In this document: piece by piece, positions 23,258 through 32,154 of the stretch | Layout: each line of letters opens with the position of its first letter | How positions within the stretch are numbered: the stretch's first letter is position 1 | Assembly (NCBI RefSeq): GCF_003426025.1 | Contig: NZ_QJSH01000020.1 | Location: forward strand, 1-45,007 | From: Paraliobacillus quinghaiensis | GTDB lineage: Bacteria > Bacillota > Bacilli > Bacillales > Amphibacillaceae | Direction of reading: 5' to 3' | DNA length: 45,007 nt | The notes under the pieces: model-generated | What the model was told of the DNA's origin: nothing | The model's database searches: none | The model's input: only the letters and a program-made list of their open reading frames with translations | Position numbers and translations under genes: made by a program

Positions 23258-23842
23258 TTAATATTTGTTCACTTTACTTTCTAGTTTCAAGAAAAAGTTT
23301 GTAATAAGTTTAGAAATTAAAAACATTAAACAATATAAAAGGAATAGATAAAAGTAATTCATTCCTTTATTTAATCCAAATAAATTAATACTAACTAATA
23401 AAGGCTTTAATCCAAAAGAGAAAATTGCTGATAAAGCAATCGCATATAAATAAAAATTCTTCTTTTTATTTAATGTCCATTGATAAACGAACATATATGC
23501 AACTGGTACCAATGAACCGTCTAATGATAAACTAAATGGGAAATAAGGTGTTAGAGAATGTGGATATTCCCAAAAGCCGCGCCTTACACCAAAGGCGTCG
23601 ATGTAAGCAAACCAAACGTGTATATTAAATGCAAAAAAAAGTAATAAAAACAGTTTACTTCTATCTATCTTAAGAATAAAAATAATTAATGGCACAATTA
23701 ACATTAAAACCATAACCCAAAATTGCCACGAATCTATATTAGTATATGAAAGCCAATAGTCTTCTTGAAGTTGAGCTACTTTCTCCTGCATTTGATTTAT
23801 TTCTTCAAAATTCTCATGTATATTTCCTGACAAAGTATACAC
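23258..23842 (-). CDS. Membrane protein, CBO0543 family
   Basis: A 194-residue protein: a short coiled-coil start (EINQMQEKVAQLQEDYWL) and then five helices. FAFNIHVWFAYIDAFGVRRG, then TPYFPFSLSLDGSLVPVAYM and FVYQWTLNKKKNFYLYAIAL, with LNKGMNYFYLFLLYCLMFLI, are the usual CBO0543 pattern. The start is uncertain: GTG at 23842 is very close to GTGAGG, whereas a TTG at 23833 has better spacing. No function is known. Confidence 0.7.
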   Translation of the reverse strand: MYTLSGNIHENFEEINQMQEKVAQLQEDYWLSYTNIDSWQFWVMVLMLIVPLIIFILKIDRSKLFLLLFFAFNIHVWFAYIDAFGVRRGFWEYPHSLTPYFPFSLSLDGSLVPVAYMFVYQWTLNKKKNFYLYAIALSAIFSFGLKPLLVSINLFGLNKGMNYFYLFLLYCLMFLISKLITNFFLKLESKVNKY

Positions 23843-24016
23843 ACCTCACTTTTATATTCCTCCTTAGAATATCCATAAATCTCCTGTATATGCATTAAAG
23901 GCATTATAAAGTTATTCTTCTTAAACACTAGCATTAATCGAACTAATTAATTCACAAAGATTTTTTGCTATACGAAGTCTGTTATACTTACTAATATAAG
24001 AATGGAGGTAGATTAA

Positions 24017-24322
24017 ATGGAAAAGGGAAGAATTAGACATATGGCGGTTTTTACATTAAAAAGCCAGAAGAATTCACCGAAAACTAAGAAATTCTTAGCA
24101 GATGGTGAAAAGATATTAAGCTCTATACCAGTAGTTGAACATTTTGAAGTATTTAAGCAAGTAAGTAATAAATATGATTTTGATTTTGGTTTCTCAATGG
24201 AGTTTGAGAATCAAGAAGCTTATGATACATATAATGCTCATCCAGATCATCAAACATTTGTTGAGGAGCGCTGAAAAAAAGAAATTGCAAGATTTCAAGA
24301 GGTTGATTTTGAAGCTTACTAA
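24017..24322 (+). pseudogene. Dabb (stress-response A/B barrel) gene with internal TGA
   Basis: ATG at 24017 follows TGGAGG. The first 85 codons encode a Dabb domain: RHMAVFTLKSQKNSPKTKK, PVVEHFEVFKQVSNKYDFDF, MEFENQEAYDTYNAHPDHQT FVEER. A TGA at 24272-24274 then interrupts. The same frame continues KKEIARFQEVDFEAY to TAA at 24320, which is the expected family end, usually FVEERWKKEV-type. A single TGG to TGA change explains this. The truncated product lacks the last helix/strand of the small barrel and may be unstable. Confidence 0.75.
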
Positions 24323-24325
24323 TAT

Positions 24326-24510
24326 GATAAAGTGAACCTTCAATCAGTGGGGGTTTTTGCCCTTCCCCCACTGATTGTTAGCCCTAAAGGATGACCTAAA
24401 GGCCTCTGAACCATTCGGGGTGTTAGCGTCCGTTTACTCCCACTTAAACAGCTTTGATTTTTCTCGATGTTTTGAAGTGGGCGTTTTACGGACGATTACA
24501 CCGGGATAAA
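24326..24510. repeat. Structured repeat element, copy B (about 185 bp, two hairpins)
   Basis: The second copy of the element at 10467-10626, in the same orientation. Its left hairpin is stronger (CAGTGGGGG ... CCCCCACTG), and it carries an extra ~22 bp (CCTAAAGGATGACCTAAAGG) between the hairpins. Compensating differences keep the stems: CCCACTT with AAGTGGG here. It lies directly after the Dabb pseudogene and could serve as its terminator. Confidence 0.75.
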
Positions 24511-24513
24511 AAC

Positions 24514-24565
24514 AAGTACCTAGTACTCCAAATAGACATTTGTCAATTGGAAGTACCAGGTACCT
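24514..24565. repeat. Dispersed GGTACC-type palindromic repeat
   Basis: AAGTACCTAGTACTCCAAAT then AGACATTTGTCAATTGGAAG and TACCAGGTACCTTTTT form a long hairpin with a T-run. It directly follows structured element copy B. Confidence 0.7.
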
Positions 24566-24580
24566 TTTTGATTTTTAGCT

Positions 24581-24638
24581 ACCCTAATATATATTAACTA
24601 ATCTATCTTACAACTTAAATTGACGGATAAGCCCATTT
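24581..24638 (-). pseudogene. Relic of a chemoreceptor gene 3' end
   Basis: On the minus strand this reads AATGGGCTTATCCGTCAATT TAAGTTGTAA, i.e. NGLIRQFKL and stop, then the same downstream sequence as the chemoreceptor gene that ends at 28058. The match covers about 55 bp and includes the 3' flank to AGGGTAG. Nothing upstream of it remains. Confidence 0.7.
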
Positions 24639-24659
24639 ATCACTATTAAGACAATGATT

Positions 24660-24680
24660 GCCTGGCACTACCCGAAAAAT
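24660..24680. repeat. Partial dispersed GCCTGGCAC repeat
   Basis: GCCTGGCACTACCCGAAAAA is the same arm as that seen at 19021-19040. Confidence 0.5.
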
Positions 24681-24689
24681 AAGTATATA

Positions 24690-24721
24690 AAAAACAAAAA
24701 AGGACTGGTACCACAGCCCTT
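24690..24721 (-). terminator. Terminator of GGDEF-EAL gene
   Basis: On the minus strand AGGGCTGTGGTACCAGTCCT folds into a short hairpin followed by TTTTTTGTTTTTTAT, directly after the gene ending at 24726. Confidence 0.65.
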
Positions 24722-24725
24722 ACTA

Positions 24726-27182
24726 CTATGATCCCTTTAATATTGTCTTTTCGAAAGCTTTTGAAGATAGTGGCTTACTAATATAGTAGCCTTGCCCGTT
24801 TGTACATTGCAGTTCTTTCAGGACTTCAAATTGTTCTTCTGTTTCTATTCCTTCAGCAATAATTTTTAAGTTTAAGTTTCTTCCTATATCAATAATACTC
24901 TTAACCATAGAGACAGCATTTGAATTTGTTTCCAGATCTTGAATGAATGAACGATCTATCTTCAAACGATCTATTGGTAAATGTTTTAAATAACTTAGAG
25001 AAGAGTATCCAGTACCAAAGTCGTCTAAAGCGATCTTTATCCCTTTATCTCTAAGTCGATTAAGTACCACAATTGAATCATGCGGATCATGCAAAATACT
25101 TTCCGTAATTTCGAGGACAAGGTGTTTTGAATCTAAACCAACTTCGTCTAAAATTTGATCAACTAGATGGTGAAAATTCACATTTTGTAATTGACGAATA
25201 GATATATTAACCATGATTTGCAAACTGTCGTATCCTTGATCTATCCAATCTTTATTTTGCCTACAAGCTTCTCTTAGAACCCATTCACCTATTTCTTGGA
25301 TTAGTCCAGTTTCCTCTGCAATTGGAATGAATTCTGCTGGTGATATAACACCCATTTCTTGATTGGTCCATCTTAGTAAAGCTTCCGCACCAATCAAATT
25401 TTCACTTTCCAAGTTAATAATAGGTTGATAATGAATTTCCAATTCGTGATTCTGGATTGCTTTTCGTAAATTCTTTTCTATTGCAACTTTTCGATGTATA
25501 ATTTGGCTCATTTCACTTGTATAATATTGAAAATTATTTTTACCTTTAGCTTTTGCCATATACATTGCTGCATCTGCATACTTAACCATTGCATCAACAT
25601 CATTAGCATTATCTGGATATAAACTGATTCCAATACTAGGTGAAATAAGTATTTCCTCAGCACTGTCTAAATCCAAAGGTAAGCTGAACTGTTCTATTAT
25701 TCTGTGAGCAATGCTATCAACTTCTTCTTTTTTCACGTTAGTTAACAGAATAATGAATTCATCTCCACCCAAACGACTAACCATATCTTTGTCTGGAATT
25801 GACAGTTGTAATCTTTTAGCAACTACCTTTAATAGTTGATCTCCTATAGCATGCCCCATCGTATCATTAATAAATTTGAAACGATCCAGATCTATAAATA
25901 ATACAGCAAAGGATTGATTATTTTTTTCAGATTCAGTTAAAACCTCTTCTAAACGTTCATTTAATAATCGCCGGTTAGGTAGATTCGTTAAACTATCATA
26001 ATAAGCCATATGGTTGATCTTTTCTTGCATTTTCTTCTGTTCTGTCATATCTTTTGCAATGCCATAAATGCCGACTGTTTTCCCGTCAACTACAATGGGT
26101 ATACTAGTTAAACTAAGGTCGATAAGATGACCTTGTTCATGAAAAATGGAACATTCATAATATTGTGGCGCTCCCTCAATTGTTTGTTGCATGTGTGTTA
26201 AGACTCTGTCTAAGTCCTCAGGAATTAGTAAAGGTACAAATGAAGTCATAATCAACTCCACTGGTTTATATCCAGACACTTTCTCACATGCAGGATTGGC
26301 ACTAACAAAATTTCCTTCTAAGTCGAACATGAAAACAGCATCTGGGTGAAACTCGAATAGAGATTGGTATTGCTGTTTGCTTTTTTCTAACTGTTCCCTT
26401 ACCCCGTTTCTCTCTGTAACATCTTTACCCACCGACATAATAGCTTCTTGCCCTTGATAAACTACGTTAATCGCAGATGCTTCAACTACTCTTGCTTCCC
26501 CATCAAATCGAGTAATCTTTTGTTCAATATACTCTAATTTTTGCTTATTCTTAACTTTTTTAATTCGATCAAGAGTACCTTCCTTACTGTCAGAATGGAC
26601 AAAGTCTAATAAAAACCTCCCAATGATTTCATTTGAATGTTTGGCCCCCATTATATTAACTGCTTCAGGGTTTACAAATAAAACAATCCCATCTTTATGA
26701 ATTAGTATTAGTTCAGGAGAGTTTTCAATCAGTTGATGATAGCTCTCAACTGTCACTTTTAGCTCTTGTTCCAACACTTTTTGTGCTGTTACATTTACAG
26801 CAATAAGAAAGCTGCCTACTATTTGATTATTTTTATCTTTCATCTGGTTACCATTTAATAAATAATAGTTTAATTTACCATCAGATTTAGTTCTCACAGA
26901 TAATTCATAATCACGAACTTCTTCACCATTCAATAGTCTATAGAGAGGAAGGTCAACCAGTTCAATAGGAGTTTTTCCATCTGGATATAAGAGCGTAAAG
27001 TAATTTGACCAATCTTCAGAGGGAAGAACCTCATCTGGCAAACCATACATTTCTTTGGCGTAATTGTTTATATATGTTAGTTCTCCATTTTTATTAGCAA
27101 TAATAATCGCAGTACGTGTGTGCTCTAAAGACAGTTCCAATAAAGATACGTTATCTATTGATTCTTCTATTTCATTTTTCAT
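24726..27182 (-). CDS. PAS-PAS-PAS-GGDEF-EAL cyclic di-GMP turnover protein
   Basis: An 818-residue cytoplasmic signalling enzyme. ATG at 27182 is chosen (GGTGG just upstream; the 20 extra residues of the longer frame are not PAS-like). Three PAS domains span about residues 1-400, several closed by DVTERN/NVTAQK/DMTEQK-type ends. The GGDEF domain has SRLGGDEFIILL. The EAL domain has EALLRW, VLEITESIL, ALDDFGTGYSSLSYLKH, DRSFI and IAEGIETEEQF, i.e. all the metal and catalytic residues, so phosphodiesterase activity is likely. PDKD stands where an RxxD inhibitory site would be, so GGDEF product inhibition is absent. It probably degrades c-di-GMP in response to a PAS signal, perhaps with regulation by its GGDEF domain. 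No transmembrane helices. Confidence 0.92.
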   Translation of the reverse strand: MKNEIEESIDNVSLLELSLEHTRTAIIIANKNGELTYINNYAKEMYGLPDEVLPSEDWSNYFTLLYPDGKTPIELVDLPLYRLLNGEEVRDYELSVRTKSDGKLNYYLLNGNQMKDKNNQIVGSFLIAVNVTAQKVLEQELKVTVESYHQLIENSPELILIHKDGIVLFVNPEAVNIMGAKHSNEIIGRFLLDFVHSDSKEGTLDRIKKVKNKQKLEYIEQKITRFDGEARVVEASAINVVYQGQEAIMSVGKDVTERNGVREQLEKSKQQYQSLFEFHPDAVFMFDLEGNFVSANPACEKVSGYKPVELIMTSFVPLLIPEDLDRVLTHMQQTIEGAPQYYECSIFHEQGHLIDLSLTSIPIVVDGKTVGIYGIAKDMTEQKKMQEKINHMAYYDSLTNLPNRRLLNERLEEVLTESEKNNQSFAVLFIDLDRFKFINDTMGHAIGDQLLKVVAKRLQLSIPDKDMVSRLGGDEFIILLTNVKKEEVDSIAHRIIEQFSLPLDLDSAEEILISPSIGISLYPDNANDVDAMVKYADAAMYMAKAKGKNNFQYYTSEMSQIIHRKVAIEKNLRKAIQNHELEIHYQPIINLESENLIGAEALLRWTNQEMGVISPAEFIPIAEETGLIQEIGEWVLREACRQNKDWIDQGYDSLQIMVNISIRQLQNVNFHHLVDQILDEVGLDSKHLVLEITESILHDPHDSIVVLNRLRDKGIKIALDDFGTGYSSLSYLKHLPIDRLKIDRSFIQDLETNSNAVSMVKSIIDIGRNLNLKIIAEGIETEEQFEVLKELQCTNGQGYYISKPLSSKAFEKTILKGS

Positions 27183-27313
27183 TTTACCACCAAGCTTTTT
27201 AGTAGGATAATCAAATTTTAAAGTACACATTAGATATGACATTTCCTTTTTTCTTATTTAACCAAACATATTAATTAGCATATAACAAAGTAACTATTTT
27301 ACAGTAATCCTTT

Positions 27314-27943
27314 TCAAGTGTAAATCCAATTATTCCGTAGCGCTTTTAGTACAGCGTTAGTACGATCAGGCACTTCGATTTTTTTAGATATTTTACATAC
27401 GTATACTCTAACTGTTTTTACTGAAATGAAGAGAGATTGCCCAATTTCTTCATTATCATATCCTCGTATAACTAACTCCAATACTTCCCACTCACGTTCT
27501 GAGAGTATTCCAACTGGTTTATCAGAGGTTTTATGATTTATTCGTACGCACTCTTCTAAAAGAAACGATAGCGAAGGATGAACATAGTATTTTCCATTGA
27601 GAATTGATGTAATTGCTACGGTTAATTCTTTCTTTTCCATTTCAACATAAAAATACCCGTCGACCTGTAATTTAAATAAATCGATCAAGCTGGTATCATC
27701 TAATCTAGCTGTCCATAAAATAATCTTTTTATTAGCATTTTTATATAAATCAATCGTTTCAGATAGGTTTATATCTGTATCTATATCGATAATAATTACA
27801 TCTTGTAAGTCATATTCATTCAAAACTAACTGGTAATCTGAAGAACTATATACTCGCACATCACTGTTTGGGAAACAATCTTTTAGAGCATTAACAAGTC
27901 CAACCCTTAATAAAGAAGGATTTTTAATTAAGTCAATTTTCAT
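27314..27943 (-). CDS. LuxR/NarL-type response regulator
   Basis: A 209-residue regulator; ATG at 27943 follows AAAGG. The receiver-like half has DVIIIDIDTD, where the phospho-acceptor Asp would be, but the N-terminal acidic pair of true receivers is weak (KIDLIKNPSLLRVGL), so it may be atypical. The C-terminal LuxR domain is canonical: LSEREWEVLELVIRGYDNEE, IGQSLFISVKTVRVYV. It lies 70 bp from the GGDEF-EAL gene on the same strand. There is no kinase gene beside it. It might control chemotaxis or c-di-GMP genes nearby, which is inference. Confidence 0.85.
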   Translation of the reverse strand: MKIDLIKNPSLLRVGLVNALKDCFPNSDVRVYSSSDYQLVLNEYDLQDVIIIDIDTDINLSETIDLYKNANKKIILWTARLDDTSLIDLFKLQVDGYFYVEMEKKELTVAITSILNGKYYVHPSLSFLLEECVRINHKTSDKPVGILSEREWEVLELVIRGYDNEEIGQSLFISVKTVRVYVCKISKKIEVPDRTNAVLKALRNNWIYT

Positions 27944-27989
27944 TTTCTTCACCCTTTGTTCACTACCTTTACATGCAATTCGTATTTGA

Positions 27990-28035
27990 AAATCAAAAGG
28001 GTAGTCAGATGAAGGAGATCATTACCGACTACCCT
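27990..28035 (-). terminator. Terminator of riboswitch-controlled chemoreceptor gene
   Basis: AGGGTAGTC (27998-28006) pairs with GACTACCCT (28027-28035), followed on the minus strand by TTTTGATTTTC. Confidence 0.75.
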
Positions 28036-28057
28036 AATATATAGTAACTCATCTATC

Positions 28058-29749
28058 TTACAACTTAAATTGACGAATAAGGCCGTTCAATTCTTCTGCT
28101 AGCTTAGCCAACTCAGTAGAACTATCGGCAACTTCTTCAACTGAGCTCGACGCTTGTTGTGCTGATGCTGATGTTTGTTCAACGCCCGCTGCAGATTCTT
28201 CTGACACAGAAGCAATTTCTTCGATTGATGCATTCATTTCTTGACTACTTGAAGACATAGTTGTTAAATTATTTGTTACTACTTCAATATTTGCAACCAT
28301 TTTCTTCAATGCATGATCAATGTTAGTAAAAGTTTCTCCAGTAGTTTTAATTTGATTCGTTCCTTTTTCAACTTCTTCATATCCACCCTGTAACGATTTA
28401 GTTACTGTCGTAGATTCATTTTGAATCGTATTAACTATGCCAGTTATATCTTTTACCGATTCCCCAACTTGTTCTGCTAATTTTCGAACCTCATCCGCCA
28501 CTACAGAGAATCCTTTTCCATGTTCACCTGCACGTGCTGCTTCAATCGCTGCATTTAATGCTAATAAGTTCGTTTGTTCTGCGATATCTTGAATAACGGA
28601 TACCAATTTTGAAATTTCTTGTGATTGCTTATCCAAACCATTCACTTTTTCAACAGCATCTTTTACGATTTGATCAATGATTGACATTTGGTTAACGGAT
28701 GCATCCATTAGTTGAGATCCTTCTGATGTCATATTAAGTACATCAGTAGAAGACTGGTGAATATCTTCTCCATTGGCGTTTGCTTCTTGTACTTTCGCTA
28801 CAAAAGTGTTCATCAAAGAGGAGAGGTCACTTGCATTATTAGCTTGTGATTCGGAACCATGTGCCATCTCTTGCATTGTTTTAGCAATTTGAGTTGATCC
28901 TTCTTTCACTTCGTTTGCAGATTGTGTTAACTCTTCACTCTGAGAGCTAACTGTCTCCGAAACAGTACTAACTTGTTGTAGTAAATTACGCATATTATCG
29001 TTCATTTCATTTGTTGCACGCATCAATTGACCTGTTTCATCTTTTAATTTCGTTTCTAATGGTTCTTGTCTTAGGTCTCCATTTGCAATCAACTTCATTC
29101 GCTCCATTACAGTGTTAATCGGTTTTGCGATCGTACGAGAAGTTACAGATGCAGCTACTATTCCGAGTAAAACTACAAGAACCGAAACTGCAATACCGAC
29201 GTACATAAGCGTTTCTCCAGTTGATACAATACTGTCTCTTCTTTCCTGAATCTTTGCTTCTCTCTCACTAGCTAACGCTTTAAATCCGTCAATTAACTCA
29301 TTACCAAGTGATTGCACTCGACCTTCCATGATTGCCAAAGCGATTCCTTCATTTCCGTTATCATACGCTTCGATCACTTCATCAGTATATGTACCCCATT
29401 CAAATTTTTTCTCCAGAAGTGCTTCTAATTGTTCAGAGTTACTCAACTCCTTCGCACGATTCTCTAACGCTATACTCTCTTCTATCCCTGCAGTGAACGC
29501 ATCCTTATACGACGTTTTACCGAATAATAGATAACCGCGCAACAAGCTTGACCTTTCTGCCATATTAATTGCTAGTTGTTCTTCAGTTATCAGTAAACTC
29601 ACGTCTCTATCGATCATTTTTTTGATGTTGCTGTTAGATTCATTAACAGAATAACCGTTATAGAGACTCAATATCGTAGCTAATACAATAACAATTCCAA
29701 ATCCAAATAATATTTTGACACGCAGACTCTTAAAATTTAACTTTCTCAC
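28058..29749 (-). CDS. Methyl-accepting chemotaxis protein (4HB sensor), under c-di-GMP riboswitch
   Basis: A 563-residue transmembrane chemoreceptor, GTG start preceded by GAAGGA. Helix 1 is at about 11-31. An extracytoplasmic four-helix-bundle sensor runs to about 175 ([18 protein letters not shown] is the 4HB_MCP signature). Helix 2 is near 178-202, then a HAMP domain ([20 protein letters not shown]). The signalling hairpin has [20 protein letters not shown] and [20 protein letters not shown]. It ends NGLIRQFKL without a CheR tether. A c-di-GMP-I riboswitch and terminator lie about 300 bp upstream, so its level should follow c-di-GMP. A relic of the same 3' end occurs at 24581-24638. Confidence 0.92.
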   Translation of the reverse strand: MRKLNFKSLRVKILFGFGIVIVLATILSLYNGYSVNESNSNIKKMIDRDVSLLITEEQLAINMAERSSLLRGYLLFGKTSYKDAFTAGIEESIALENRAKELSNSEQLEALLEKKFEWGTYTDEVIEAYDNGNEGIALAIMEGRVQSLGNELIDGFKALASEREAKIQERRDSIVSTGETLMYVGIAVSVLVVLLGIVAASVTSRTIAKPINTVMERMKLIANGDLRQEPLETKLKDETGQLMRATNEMNDNMRNLLQQVSTVSETVSSQSEELTQSANEVKEGSTQIAKTMQEMAHGSESQANNASDLSSLMNTFVAKVQEANANGEDIHQSSTDVLNMTSEGSQLMDASVNQMSIIDQIVKDAVEKVNGLDKQSQEISKLVSVIQDIAEQTNLLALNAAIEAARAGEHGKGFSVVADEVRKLAEQVGESVKDITGIVNTIQNESTTVTKSLQGGYEEVEKGTNQIKTTGETFTNIDHALKKMVANIEVVTNNLTTMSSSSQEMNASIEEIASVSEESAAGVEQTSASAQQASSSVEEVADSSTELAKLAEELNGLIRQFKL

Positions 29750-30048
29750 TTTTATCCTTCTCTCATCTAATAGTTTGTATTTAACGTAATATTTAATTAT
29801 CTGTTTAATCTTGTTAGTATCTGGTTGAATTTATCATGTTTCAATTGAATCTTTTTTATGTTGATCTCATCAGCAACTACTTGAGCGAACATAATTAATA
29901 CGTCTATGTGCTTTCATGCTGCTACACTTATTCTTATTGTTTATACCGATTAAAAATCTATAATTTTTCCCTCCTTATATTAACCATAGCCATATTTCAT
30001 TCTTATTTTTAGAGATTTTATTAAGTAAAATATTCCTGTTGTAATCAC
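29750..30048. other. Leader between riboswitch terminator and chemoreceptor gene
   Basis: About 300 bp that would be transcribed only when the riboswitch terminator is bypassed. I see no gene with a convincing ribosome binding site. A 31-codon frame (29892-29797, minus) exists but lacks one. Confidence 0.45.
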
Positions 30049-30078
30049 AAAAAAATGAACTCAAGAAAAGAGTTCACC
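30049..30078 (-). terminator. Riboswitch-associated intrinsic terminator
   Basis: On the minus strand GTGAACTC TTTTCTT GAGTTCA is followed by TTTTTTTGTG. It lies about 18 bp after the c-di-GMP aptamer. Confidence 0.85.
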
Positions 30079-30095
30079 AAAAATAAGTATAATCT

Positions 30096-30172
30096 TTCGG
30101 CAACCCGGCGATCATAGTTAAAACCCTTAGATCCGTGGCTTTGCGTCCTTACCTTTCGATAAGTTTGCCTTT
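30096..30172 (-). ncRNA. Cyclic di-GMP-I (GEMM) riboswitch, upstream of chemoreceptor
   Basis: Read on the minus strand: AAAGGCAAACTTATCGAAAG, GTAAGGACGCAAAGCC, ACGGATCTAAGG, CTATGATCGCCGGGTTGCCG. These are near-consensus GEMM-I parts: the GAAA-capped first arm, ACGCAAAGCC, the CTAAGG strand and the GCCGGGTTGCCG tetraloop receptor. The terminator at 30049 is the expression platform. The next gene is the chemoreceptor at 28058-29749. Chemoreceptors are known targets of this riboswitch class. Confidence 0.95.
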
Positions 30173-30339
30173 TCTTTTTTATTATGTGATTTATGAGATA
30201 AAATAACTATTAAATAGTATCAAATAACTATTAAACTTACAACAAATTCTGACAAATTTTTCTGACTATTTGTTACTTTTTATATCTTTATGTTTATTTT
30301 AACTTTATTCATGTTATCTGTTAGATAATCTATCAAAAA

Positions 30340-30352
30340 AAGGTACCTGGTA
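30340..30352. repeat. Half copy of dispersed GGTACC repeat
   Basis: AGGTACCTGG next to the 3' end of a pRiA4b ORF-3-like relic; the second arm is missing. Confidence 0.45.
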
Positions 30353-30360
30353 GTTAACTC

Positions 30361-30438
30361 CTAAATATTCTCTAGACTTATATTCATCATCTTTAAATCA
30401 AAATCTTGATAACCATGACTTATTACCCAGTTTATCAT
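30361..30438 (-). pseudogene. 3' relic of pRiA4b ORF-3-like gene (minus piece)
   Basis: Twenty-six codons read MINWVISHGYQDFDLKMMNI SLENI and stop. The tail of the pseudogene at 32601-33059 reads MKSWGVSQGYQGFDLKMMNI RLENI. The rest of the gene is absent on this strand. Confidence 0.7.
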
Positions 30439-30479
30439 ACGTGAGAATATTGAAGCCGTACTATTAGTTTTGAATCAAG

Positions 30480-30656
30480 CACACATTTAGAAATTAAAAT
30501 AGGAAATCGCAGTTCATTAATTTCTGTCTCAAATAACTTATGCCTATGACTTTGGACGATTGGTAACACCGAATTATTATTGAAGATTTTATCGATTACT
30601 ATTATCATCCTACTTGTCTAGCAGGCGAAGGAAATGCATCACCTAAAGATAATGGT
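30480..30656 (+). pseudogene. Internal relic of pRiA4b ORF-3-like gene (plus piece, inverted)
   Basis: Plus-strand frames give ITYAYDFG and then, after a small shift and a stop, HRIIIEDFIDYYYHPTCLAG EGNASPKDNGS. The pseudogene at 32601-33059 has ITYTYDFGDDWRHHIVVEDF IDDYYYNHPTC. This piece is inverted relative to the minus piece at 30361-30438, so the gene was rearranged as well as broken. Confidence 0.7.
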
Positions 30657-30669
30657 TCATCATCTCTGA

Positions 30670-32154
30670 CTATTTATTAATAGTCAATTTCTTTAGTTCA
30701 TTACTATTACTCTCCATCTCCTGCATTAAATTGTCACTATTGATTACTCTATTATTTTGTTCATCAATCGTTGCTTGAATCTCCTCTATAGAAGCAGCGT
30801 GTTCTTCAGAAATGCTTGCAATATTTTCTACTTGTGATTGTATCTCTGTAAATTTAGTAGATAGATTTTCAATATTTTTGTCCTCATAGTTAATCATTTT
30901 TCTAACATTTTCAAAGGATGTTGTCATATCATTAAATCTACCCACCATACTTTCCATAAGTTCCTTTCCTGAACTTACTGCTATATTCCCTTGACTCACT
31001 TCTTCCAATACTTTATTAGTTCTAGAGGTAACTTCTCCAATGATTTTACTAGCCATTTCTACATTTTCTTTACTATCTTCTGCGAGTTTTCGAACTTCAT
31101 CTGCTACAACAGCAAATCCTTTACCTGATTCTCCTGCTCTTGCTGCCTCTATTGCTGCATTCAATGCAAGAAGGTTAGTTTGATCTGATATTTGTATAAT
31201 ACTTGATAATATAATATTGATATTGTCAATGCTACTATTCAATTCGTTAACATTATCTGTAGCTGATTGTACAGTATTTCCGATTATATCTATCTGGCCA
31301 TTAAGTTCATTCAATTTTTCAATATTTTTTTGCGCAACTTGATCTGTTTCATCTGTAACTTTAGCTACATCTTGAGAAATCTTTTTAGTATCAGTAACTA
31401 TTTTACCAACCTCTGCAACTGAATCATTTATATTCTGAATACTGTTTGCTTCCTCACTAACTCCTGCGGAAATTTCCTGAACCGCTATGGTAATTGAATT
31501 GCTTATATCTCTTGTAACTCTTAGATCTTCCGATGAGTCTGAGATATTCTTATTTAAATTAGATGTACTTATTTGTATTGTTTTCATAGTATTTTCTAAT
31601 TTCTTAACCAAAGTTTTAGCATGATTCTCATTTTTAATCGCAGACTGAATATATTCATTGCCCCATTTTGTTATATAGTATAGAATAATTGCGCTTATGT
31701 TAAAAAGGAATACATATGATATAAATTCATTAATTTGCCCTGATTTCAGAACACTTTGTGGACTCAAAATAAAATATGTAGATAAAACTATATTGAAAAA
31801 TATAACATATGTTAAAACTAAAGATTTTCTAAAATAGAGACCTATCATCATTAATGCTATAAAGTGTACTAAGAATATTTTTGACTCACCATGAGTAATA
31901 TGTGACATTACAAAAGCAACATTAGTGGACATCGATCCAATGACAAAGTTCTTAATCCTGTTGTTAATTTTTATAAAGTAAAAGATAGTACTTATAACCA
32001 CCGCTAATATACCTACTGAAGTCACAGATAATGCATAGTTAATTCCATAATTAAGAAATGATTGTGCAACTAACACAATAATAATAGCGTAAGATAAGCT
32101 TAAATTAAATTTATCTACACGTTTTGAATCATATTCCTTTGAAAATACCTCCAT
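30670..32154 (-). CDS. Methyl-accepting chemotaxis protein with polytopic N-terminus
   Basis: A 494-residue chemoreceptor. Instead of a periplasmic sensor it has about six membrane helices in residues 18-165 and then goes directly into a coiled-coil MCP domain with no clear HAMP. The hairpin tip is [20 protein letters not shown], followed by [17 protein letters not shown]. Such multi-pass receptors probably sense membrane-level or intracellular cues. The ATG is preceded by AAGGG. The upstream region shares an 18-bp motif with the HemAT-like gene (6130-6147). It is flanked on both sides by pRiA4b ORF-3-like relics. Confidence 0.9.
   Translation of the reverse strand: MEVFSKEYDSKRVDKFNLSLSYAIIIVLVAQSFLNYGINYALSVTSVGILAVVISTIFYFIKINNRIKNFVIGSMSTNVAFVMSHITHGESKIFLVHFIALMMIGLYFRKSLVLTYVIFFNIVLSTYFILSPQSVLKSGQINEFISYVFLFNISAIILYYITKWGNEYIQSAIKNENHAKTLVKKLENTMKTIQISTSNLNKNISDSSEDLRVTRDISNSITIAVQEISAGVSEEANSIQNINDSVAEVGKIVTDTKKISQDVAKVTDETDQVAQKNIEKLNELNGQIDIIGNTVQSATDNVNELNSSIDNINIILSSIIQISDQTNLLALNAAIEAARAGESGKGFAVVADEVRKLAEDSKENVEMASKIIGEVTSRTNKVLEEVSQGNIAVSSGKELMESMVGRFNDMTTSFENVRKMINYEDKNIENLSTKFTEIQSQVENIASISEEHAASIEEIQATIDEQNNRVINSDNLMQEMESNSNELKKLTINK

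Noticed and set aside
24153-24371. Minus-strand frame MGEGQKPPLIEGSLY, similar to the N-terminal extension of the frame at 10450-10513
   Set aside because: The similarity comes only from the shared structured repeat element, not from related genes.
29797-29892. 31-codon minus-strand frame in the chemoreceptor leader
   Set aside because: No ribosome binding site and no recognisable sequence; length is within chance.
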